From: Phycisphaeraceae bacterium
GTDB taxonomy: Bacteria; Planctomycetota; Phycisphaerae; Phycisphaerales; Phycisphaeraceae
NCBI GenBank assembly: GCA_020831765.1
Contig: JAFIFY010000007.1
Location: 1 to 64,000, forward strand
DNA: 64,000 nucleotides
Direction of reading: 5' to 3'
Shown: positions 57,860-64,000 of the stretch, one piece after another
Position numbering within the stretch: position 1 is the stretch's first letter
How the letters are laid out: every line of letters starts with the position of its first letter
Made by a program: the position numbers and the translations under genes
Notes under the pieces: generated by a model
Told to the model about the DNA's origin: nothing
The model's input: only the letters and a program-made list of their open reading frames with translations
Databases searched by the model: none

Positions 57860-58711
57860 ATGAACAAGACCACAGACCGAATCGAGGCCCTTCTTGCCGG
57901 ACTTCCCGATCTGGATCGGCATCGCAAGGTTGACGGGCTGCCTCCTGATGAGGCCGACAACCTGGCTCAACGCCTGATCGAAGCCGGTTCTGAAGCGATC
58001 ATTGAACTGATTGATCGTTCACCGGCCGAATATGACGATGGCGACTATCGGCCACGATATCTCGTGCACCTGACCGCCTCCTATGCCTGTCGGCCGGGTA
58101 TGGAAGCAGCCAGGCGGATGCTGGCCTCCGCGCTGGCCGCCGCACTGGATGGCGAGCGGTCCGAGGGGCACAAGGCTTTCATCATCGGTGAGCTGCAATA
58201 CCTGGGCCTGCCTTCGGCAGCGCCGGCGCTGGGGCGCGCATTGGTTGCCGGCAGCGATCGACTATGCGAATGCGCTGCCCGCGCGCTTCAGGCGATTGGA
58301 GTGGGCGGCCCGTTGATCGAGGCCCTGGACAAGCTCGATGGAGCGCCCCGGCGCTCGGTCATCAACGCCCTGGCCCCGATGAAGCTGGCCAAAGCAGCGC
58401 CGGCGCTCCGCACAGCCCTGGCCGATCCTGATGCCGATACCCGCATCCTGGCATCACACGCCCTCGCTCAACTCGGTGATCGCGATGCGATTCAGCCCCT
58501 GCTTACGGCATGCCAGACGTATGACGGCTGGGAGGGCATTCAACATGCCCGCTCAGCAATCATCATGGCCGAGCGACTGGCGGCGGCGGGCCACGTTCGC
58601 GATGCGCGGCGGGTGTATACCCGGCTCGGCGAGTTGCATAAGCATGAGAAAGACCAGTACCTGCGCGATGTCGTCCAACGTGGTATCGCGCAGCTCCACG
58701 GGACGTCCTGA
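57860..58711 (+). CDS. HEAT-repeat-like protein
   Basis: The 283-residue protein is mainly helical. Repeats of about 30 residues are visible between about 110 and 230, for example APALGRALVAGSDRLCECAARAL, APALRTALADPDADTRILASHALAQLGD and IQPLLTACQ. These match the PBS-lyase/HEAT type and normally form a protein-binding solenoid. There is no signal peptide. AAGGAG precedes the ATG. It is the last gene of the long plus-strand run. Confidence 0.75.
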   Translation: MNKTTDRIEALLAGLPDLDRHRKVDGLPPDEADNLAQRLIEAGSEAIIELIDRSPAEYDDGDYRPRYLVHLTASYACRPGMEAARRMLASALAAALDGERSEGHKAFIIGELQYLGLPSAAPALGRALVAGSDRLCECAARALQAIGVGGPLIEALDKLDGAPRRSVINALAPMKLAKAAPALRTALADPDADTRILASHALAQLGDRDAIQPLLTACQTYDGWEGIQHARSAIIMAERLAAAGHVRDARRVYTRLGELHKHEKDQYLRDVVQRGIAQLHGTS

Positions 58712-58743
58712 CCTGACAAGCGAAGTCCGGTCATCCGGCTACA

Positions 58744-58767
58744 GGCCGCGCGGCCGATCAATTGATC
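58744..58767. repeat. two abutting 12-bp palindromes between convergent genes
   Basis: GGCCGCGCGGCC (58744-58755) is followed directly by GATCAATTGATC (58756-58767). The second overlaps the stop codon of the oligogalacturonate lyase gene. They lie in the 46-bp convergent gap and may be the terminator hairpin. Confidence 0.3.
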
Positions 58768-59909
58768 GATTCAAGGGTCGGCAATGATTCGAATGGCGGC
58801 ACATCCACAAGGTAGACATTCCCGTAGCCATCGCGATCCGAAGTGAAGACGACCTGGGTTCCATCCGGGCTGAAGCGCGGGTGGACATGCGTCTGTTGGA
58901 TGTGCCGCGAGCTTCGATGCTCGCACAAGACACGGGGACCGTCGAAGCGCTGGCCATCAAATCGCCAAAGCAGCACATAGGGCACCGATGGACGCTCAGC
59001 GCCGTCGCCAACGATCAGACCCGGGGTGTTGGAATGAAAATGATGCGAATCAAAGGGAAACCGCGCTTCGACGATTGATGCGTTATCCCATGATGTGAAA
59101 CCATAGAAGCGTTCACCATCACGCCGTCCGTGATAGCCGATGGTCACTCCATCGGCCATCCAGTATTCATGCCCGCAGGCCTCATCCTCGCGCTGAGGAC
59201 GAATCTTCCACGCCCGGCCCGTGCTCAAGTCCAGGCCCCAGATGCGTTGCTCCACTTTCGCCCACGGCCCTTCGTGGCAGAACGACAGAAGCTCAGGCCG
59301 CGTCGGCGAAGTGTTGACATGCCCGATCCAGTTGCGCTCTTCGTGAACCACCTCCGCACCGGAGCCATCAACGGCGATTCTCAGAATGCGCGAAAGCGGA
59401 CGTGCCTTCCAATACTCGGCAAAGCCGATATAGCCGCGCAGCAGCGATTCCTCACCGGCCAGCTTCTCGTAGATCGCCGTGCAGATATATCGGCCATCGG
59501 CCGTCGCATTGGTGATGTTCACCGAGAAATTATCCGGCGCTTCATAAAGAAGCCGCTCATTGCCGGTGGTCAGATCAACCGCCAGCAGATTCAGGCCTCG
59601 CCAGAAATAGGCTTCTTCACTGACCGGGTTGAGGCAAGAGAAAATGAAGCTGGTCTCGGTCGGGCGCAATGGCATGTCGGCATCGGTGATCTGCCGAATC
59701 GAGCCGCTCGCCAGTTCCACACTGAACAGGTTGGTGCGGTTGAACCGATCAGAACCAAAGACCAGTCGTCTTCCCTGATCGTGCCAGCCGGGGTTGGTGA
59801 AATAAAGGTGGTGACTATGGCCTCGATGGGCGGTGAGCTGTGTCACCCGCGCACCGGTCTTGCGATCTTCAAACACCGACCTTTCCGACGGCCAGACTGG
59901 CAAACTCAT
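58758..59909 (-). CDS. oligogalacturonate lyase-like protein (PL22 type)
   Basis: The 383-residue WD40-like beta-propeller has the family start (VFEDRKTGARVTQLTAH, then HHLYFTNPGW) and several His residues at the positions used for metal binding (GHVNTSPT, CGHEYW, HHFHSNTPG, THVHPRFSPDG). PL22 enzymes cleave oligogalacturonides in the cytoplasm; the absence of a signal peptide agrees. TTGGAG precedes the ATG. It complements the GH28 and GH5-like genes at 28.6-31 kb, which implies use of pectin fragments. Confidence 0.85.
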   Translation of the reverse strand: MSLPVWPSERSVFEDRKTGARVTQLTAHRGHSHHLYFTNPGWHDQGRRLVFGSDRFNRTNLFSVELASGSIRQITDADMPLRPTETSFIFSCLNPVSEEAYFWRGLNLLAVDLTTGNERLLYEAPDNFSVNITNATADGRYICTAIYEKLAGEESLLRGYIGFAEYWKARPLSRILRIAVDGSGAEVVHEERNWIGHVNTSPTRPELLSFCHEGPWAKVEQRIWGLDLSTGRAWKIRPQREDEACGHEYWMADGVTIGYHGRRDGERFYGFTSWDNASIVEARFPFDSHHFHSNTPGLIVGDGAERPSVPYVLLWRFDGQRFDGPRVLCEHRSSRHIQQTHVHPRFSPDGTQVVFTSDRDGYGNVYLVDVPPFESLPTLESIN

Positions 59910-59981
59910 GCATGCGCTCCAAGGGGACAGCCGTCATGTTAGCGATGTCCGTTGGCGTGGGTTGCGCGGCGGAGAAACGGG

Positions 59982-61976
59982 CTATCTGATCTCGAGCCGA
60001 TGATCCCTGCCCACAACCACCTGGCGCTCGACCCTTTCCCGGCCATCAGAGCCGATCCACTTGACGTCCACCGGCCCGGCCCGCGGGCGCGGCACGGTCA
60101 CGGGCATGCCGGGACGAACGACGTAAACGCCGCCGGGCGTGTGCTCACGGCCCGGTTCTCGAATCGTCACCGTGATCGGCCCCTTCATGTCCTTGTGGGG
60201 CACCAGCGTGAGCGAGCGCGGCGTGCCCTCGAAATCTTCACCATGAATCACCCAGATATCCCCCGTCTGGGCCGACACGGCCAGGACATCGGTCATGCCA
60301 TCATTGTTCAGATCGGCCATCAGGCCCGTTAATTGTCCACGACCCAACGCCGCCGGGGCCTCGAGGTCTTCGGCGGGGTCAATCTCAAACTCCAGCCCCG
60401 ACAGGCTTTGACCTTTGGCTTCAATATCCAGTTCCCGTGCCCAGCCAAAGCAGCCGAAGCCGCGGTTGAAGAAGTACATCGGCTTGCGGTCCCGATAGAA
60501 AAGGGTGACGCCCTGGCGGCCATCCTGATTGACATCCGATGCGACAACGCCGATCAGATCGGGCCCATGCTGATTCCCGTGGTGATTCAACTCGTAGGTC
60601 ACATGAATCATCTCCCGCCAATCGCCTTGAGCATCCCGCGCAAGCAGCGCCAGTCCGCCATCACCGCCGAGCATGACATCGAGACGGCCATCATGGATGA
60701 AATCCCCAACCGCCGCCGAGCGAGGGTGACGCATCAACGGCAACTCGATCACCTGCTTCAGGACATACTCCCCCGTTTCCTTGGCGGTATAGAGCCGCGC
60801 GCCTCTCGAAAAGAGCTGCATCACATCGGCTCGACCATCACCGGTGAAATCGCCCACCACGCACATGCCGCCGTCGCCACCGGGAGCTGATGCGCCTTGT
60901 CGGCCTTCTTCGGCGGCCAGGGGTCGAATGGCAAAGCCGTCTCCGTCGGCGACAAGCAGCCTCGGCCCATCACTTGCTCCAATGACCAGACCGGACCGGC
61001 CGCCCGCGGTCGCGATGACATCGAGCGATTCACACTCCGACACTTCAGCGATCTTCACCGGCGCACCAAAGGTACCTTGCTCACCCCCGCCCACCATCGC
61101 GGCCATATGCAGCGCCTGCCCATCCCAACTCACCAATTCCAGCGCGCCATCACCGGTCAGGTCAGCGACCGCAACACGTCTCGAACGAGTGGTGAGCTTG
61201 AGCCTGCCGGTCATATCGGCAAGCTCTCCATCGCCATCAAATCCGATGAATCGATCACCACGCTCAGCCGGCAGCAGCACACCACGGCCGATGGGCTTTC
61301 CGAAATCGACAAGCATCGCCGATCCGGCGTGGCCTTCGATACGACCGAGCTTGCGATCCTCCGCCCAAGTCAGGGCCGACCGAACCGGAAAGCTCGCACG
61401 CGGATCGGTGAGCACATAGCGGGCCGCCTCGACCAGCAACAGGGCATTGCCGCCCCAGACCGAGAACGTCTGCTGCTCATCGGTCTCGATCAGGAAATGA
61501 CCATCCTGACGTTGAACGGCGAACCACTCGGTCCCGATCAGAAGGAGTCCGTCGGGCGAATCCATGGCCATCGCCTCCTCATCCTCCTCACCCAGCATCA
61601 GGACCGCGGCAGCCGACGCCGCGCCGCGGAACTGGCGGATCATCTCATCCATCTCGAACCGATCCGGAAGGCGAAACTCGATCGCGCGTTCAGGAGCTTT
61701 GCCGCGCACCGCTTGGCTGACCGAGGCGGTCAGCTTGCCGTCCTTTGGACGTTGAATCTCCAGCAGCCAGAGCTGATCGCTGGCGCGAACGAGGTCGCGC
61801 GGCGTGAACTGTGGATTGATGATCGCCCAACTTCCGCCGGGCATCAGGCCCAACAGGAGGATCAGGACCGCAACCAGTAGCGAAAGCGGCCCGACCCGGC
61901 GGGTTACCTCCGACTTCGGCCGATTCATACCGGCGAACAGGCCTCGTACGGCAAAGCTTTTCATCATTCGATTCAT
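59982..61976 (-). CDS. FG-GAP/VCBS repeat exported protein
   Basis: After a basic start and a long hydrophobic segment (about 28-50, signal anchor or Sec signal), the 664-residue protein has a non-repetitive first part. FG-GAP-like repeats follow, with Ca2+-loop patterns VADLTGDGALELVSWDG, VGDFTGDGRADVMQLF, VGDFIHDGRLDVMLGG, ASDVNQDGRQGVTLFY and MADLNNDGMTDVLAVS. These form an integrin-like beta-propeller. ATG 61976 is chosen because AAGGA lies 10 nt upstream. It starts 20 bp after the DUF4091-like gene ends, so the two form an operon. Confidence 0.8.
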   Translation of the reverse strand: MNRMMKSFAVRGLFAGMNRPKSEVTRRVGPLSLLVAVLILLLGLMPGGSWAIINPQFTPRDLVRASDQLWLLEIQRPKDGKLTASVSQAVRGKAPERAIEFRLPDRFEMDEMIRQFRGAASAAAVLMLGEEDEEAMAMDSPDGLLLIGTEWFAVQRQDGHFLIETDEQQTFSVWGGNALLLVEAARYVLTDPRASFPVRSALTWAEDRKLGRIEGHAGSAMLVDFGKPIGRGVLLPAERGDRFIGFDGDGELADMTGRLKLTTRSRRVAVADLTGDGALELVSWDGQALHMAAMVGGGEQGTFGAPVKIAEVSECESLDVIATAGGRSGLVIGASDGPRLLVADGDGFAIRPLAAEEGRQGASAPGGDGGMCVVGDFTGDGRADVMQLFSRGARLYTAKETGEYVLKQVIELPLMRHPRSAAVGDFIHDGRLDVMLGGDGGLALLARDAQGDWREMIHVTYELNHHGNQHGPDLIGVVASDVNQDGRQGVTLFYRDRKPMYFFNRGFGCFGWARELDIEAKGQSLSGLEFEIDPAEDLEAPAALGRGQLTGLMADLNNDGMTDVLAVSAQTGDIWVIHGEDFEGTPRSLTLVPHKDMKGPITVTIREPGREHTPGGVYVVRPGMPVTVPRPRAGPVDVKWIGSDGRERVERQVVVGRDHRLEIR

Positions 61977-61995
61977 GGGTAGTGTTCCTTCCAGG

Positions 61996-64000
61996 TCAGG
62001 GTTGCGGCGGCTCATCCCAGCGCGCTTCAGACTTCACGCCGGAAAGCTGAGCGGCCACTTCCTGCAAGCGGGCCATGTAGCCCGGAATGTCGTACGCCAG
62101 GCGGGTCTGGCTCAGCGTTCGCAGCCGGCCTCCAGACATCATCATCGGCCCGAGTTCATCGAGCAGCTCGTGGTGGGCATTTCGCTGATCCTCCGGCAGC
62201 TCCCTGCTCGCCTTGATGATCGCATGGCGGATTTCAAATTCCTGCACACCCAAGCGCAGCAAGACGAACCGCACGGTGGGTTCAGCGCCGTCCGCGCCGG
62301 GCGCGGCAATGGATTCGACATGCGAGAAAAACGTCCGGTTGGTCGGCCCCTGCTCGTGACCCATCCAGAAATCCAGGCCGATCCGGCCCAGCCGACCCCA
62401 CATCAGTGGCAATTCCCTGAACACGGCGGGAGGCGAGTTCGGATCGTGATGCCACCTGGCGGTGGGCAATTCGAGATCTTGAATTCGACTGTCGAACCGG
62501 CGCTCGAGCTCGGCGGCCGGGAGAAACGTGTTCATCCGCATCCAGGGCCAACGTCGAAGCCCCGCTTCCAACTGACCGGTGGTGATGAACCGCCCATCTT
62601 CGAGCCGGCCCGGAGTCTCGCCACTGAAGTGCGACAAAAGCTCCCACCGCGCAAAGGGCGCCCACTCACGAAGTCGTTCACCCGTTCGTTGGCCTGCCCG
62701 GACATCACTGCCCAGACCGAGCATGATGATGTTTTCGTTCCAGCCGCGCTTACGCACCATCTGGCGCACGGCCTCGAGCATCGGCTTCCAGAACGCCTCG
62801 GCATCGTCATGCAGAAGATGCGGCACCTCCGCGCGTTCGCTTCGACCGGTTCGCGGATCGTAAACCTCCACCATGACCGGCGCACTGGTCTGGCGGTCCA
62901 CACTATGTTCCCGCACCCCGCCCTCATACGCGCGGGCGAGTTCCAGGGCCGATGCCGGATCCCATATCCAAAGGGAAATCGCCTTGGGTGGACCGACATG
63001 CTTCTCAAAGAGGTCCAGATAACGCTCAAGAAGCGATAAGTCGGGCCGCAATTCCTCGCCGGAGCGGATGAAGCGAACCAGCGGCTGCCGCCAGGTCAGT
63101 TCGTTTCCGCTTCGGCCCGGGGGATGCGGCCGACCGGCCGCGGGAAAATTGCTGTGGATCACCGGAGCCGTCACCACATCCGATCCCACCTTCCCCATGA
63201 GTTTGAACGACCGCTCAAGCAGCGCCCAGTGGCGATCAGACCACGGCTCAACCCCGTAACGCAGCGCCACGCTCCTCGGGCACTGTTCAAGGCTGATACG
63301 CGTGCCCTCGAAGTCCCGCGGGTCGGGCAACTCGTGACCGGTAACCAGAATCTGAACCGGCACGGTGAATCGTTGATCATTGGCCTGTAGCTCAAGCCGG
63401 GTGGAATACCATCCCGGTTGCTGGCCCCGCGGCACCTCAACCAACAGCCATACGGGCACCTTCGGCGCTCCATCAGGCGGCGTCGGAGGCAAACTGTCGG
63501 CGTAATGCAGATCATCCGGCTGCACGGCATAGCGAATCTCCACCGCGCCGGCGGACATCGTGGCCCGACCGGGACCGGCCAGGTCGCCGGCCAGCCGCGC
63601 ACTGACTTGCCGCAAACCCGCCGGGTCGGCCAGCACCACCTGACCGGCGGCAAAGCCGTTGCGTGGCGAAGCCATGCGTATCGGCCGGACGGGATCGAAA
63701 GGCGTGCCAATCGCGCCGCGAACCTGCATGCCCTGCGTCCAGATCAGGGCCCGCCCACCGCGCCGGATCACCGATCGCTCCGAAGGCCGCACCGCAACCT
63801 GCTGCTCAGCGGGAAGTACGCTGATCCGAGTGCCCTCCAGCGCCCGGTCGTATGAAATCACGCTCGCCTCCGCCGGGCTGCTTAACGTCGCGCTTCGAAA
63901 GCCGACATGATTCCATCGATCCCGGCCCGTCGGCCCGGCGGTCGGCGCGCGATGCAGATCAATGCTGATGACGTTGCTTCCGGCCACCAGCGCATCGCGA
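61996..64000 (-). CDS. DUF4091-like glycoside-hydrolase-type protein, 5' end outside the window
   Basis: The frame stays open to the window edge, so the N-terminus is missing; a GTG at 63987 is not needed as start. The first visible part (VAGSNVISIDLHR, DRWNHVGFRSA) looks like the end of a galactose-binding domain, as in GNVIAVEVH patterns. The C-terminal 400 residues, with WWDP-like and W-rich segments (GPPKAISLWIWDP, HHDPNSPPAVFRELPLMWGRLGRIGLDFW), resemble the DUF4091/GH123-type domains. The function is uncertain. It precedes the FG-GAP gene by 20 bp. Confidence 0.55.
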   Translation of the reverse strand, partial: RDALVAGSNVISIDLHRAPTAGPTGRDRWNHVGFRSATLSSPAEASVISYDRALEGTRISVLPAEQQVAVRPSERSVIRRGGRALIWTQGMQVRGAIGTPFDPVRPIRMASPRNGFAAGQVVLADPAGLRQVSARLAGDLAGPGRATMSAGAVEIRYAVQPDDLHYADSLPPTPPDGAPKVPVWLLVEVPRGQQPGWYSTRLELQANDQRFTVPVQILVTGHELPDPRDFEGTRISLEQCPRSVALRYGVEPWSDRHWALLERSFKLMGKVGSDVVTAPVIHSNFPAAGRPHPPGRSGNELTWRQPLVRFIRSGEELRPDLSLLERYLDLFEKHVGPPKAISLWIWDPASALELARAYEGGVREHSVDRQTSAPVMVEVYDPRTGRSERAEVPHLLHDDAEAFWKPMLEAVRQMVRKRGWNENIIMLGLGSDVRAGQRTGERLREWAPFARWELLSHFSGETPGRLEDGRFITTGQLEAGLRRWPWMRMNTFLPAAELERRFDSRIQDLELPTARWHHDPNSPPAVFRELPLMWGRLGRIGLDFWMGHEQGPTNRTFFSHVESIAAPGADGAEPTVRFVLLRLGVQEFEIRHAIIKASRELPEDQRNAHHELLDELGPMMMSGGRLRTLSQTRLAYDIPGYMARLQEVAAQLSGVKSEARWDEPPQP

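Noticed and set aside
1-64000. tRNA genes, CRISPR arrays, insertion sequences or prophage genes.
   Set aside because: I found no tRNA-like T-arm/acceptor pattern, no regularly spaced repeats and no transposase, integrase or phage structural protein.

Overview
The window looks like chromosomal DNA of a high-GC, flagellated planctomycete, most likely class Phycisphaerae. The basis is the mix of Tat-exported Gfo/Idh/MocA oxidoreductases, DUF1080 and ThuA proteins, DUF4091-like and FG-GAP proteins, TIGR03663-type membrane glycosyltransferases and long DUF3352-like exported proteins beside ordinary housekeeping genes (EF-P, RNase R, RF3, RecA, FtsK, HtrA). The phylum is inferred from gene content; no rRNA gene is present. 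I see no tRNA, rRNA, CRISPR array, insertion sequence or prophage.

Layout. 1-2.6 kb: EF-P, a methyltransferase and a CobB-type sirtuin. 2.9-15 kb: a divergent catabolic locus. On the minus strand lie a lipoyl E2, an E3, a PHP-domain protein, a class II aldolase fused to a short-chain dehydrogenase, and an oversized zinc-type dehydrogenase. On the plus strand lie a DeoR regulator and a fused alpha/beta E1. The promoter region between them carries two direct repeats, each over one predicted -35 box. This suggests a sugar aldolase pathway tied to a dedicated 2-oxoacid or acetoin-type dehydrogenase complex. 15-21 kb: a lone oligopeptide-type ABC ATPase, HtrA, a near-empty 0.9 kb gap and a GT-C membrane protein. 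20.4-24.6 kb: FliS and a 1165-residue FliD with seven hook-IN-like repeats. 25-28.6 kb: a lone NuoI and FtsK. 28.6-31 kb: a GH5-like/GH28 pair. 31-39 kb: YlbF, RNase R, an exported DUF3352-like protein, RF3 and RecA.

39-58.7 kb is a carbohydrate-oxidation island. Two near-identical Tat-exported Gfo/Idh/MocA proteins flank a DUF1080 protein on the minus strand. On the plus strand a long co-directional run holds a ThuA-DUF1080 fusion, a sugar ABC importer (ATPase, permease, binding lipoprotein), a third Gfo/Idh/MocA protein followed after 7 nt by a seven-heme cytochrome c, a cytochrome b, a discoidin lipoprotein, a TIGR03663 protein, ApbE, a fourth Gfo/Idh/MocA protein and a HEAT-repeat protein. 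This is compatible with the known 3-keto-glycoside route (oxidation at C3, then cleavage by DUF1080), here possibly wired to membrane electron transfer. 58.7-64 kb: an oligogalacturonate lyase, an FG-GAP protein and a DUF4091-like glycoside-hydrolase-type protein cut by the window end.

The best candidates for new biology are the DeoR-controlled aldolase/2-oxoacid dehydrogenase locus and the pairing of an exported Gfo/Idh/MocA enzyme with a heptaheme cytochrome c/cytochrome b module. All functions are read from motifs and context; no similarity search was run.
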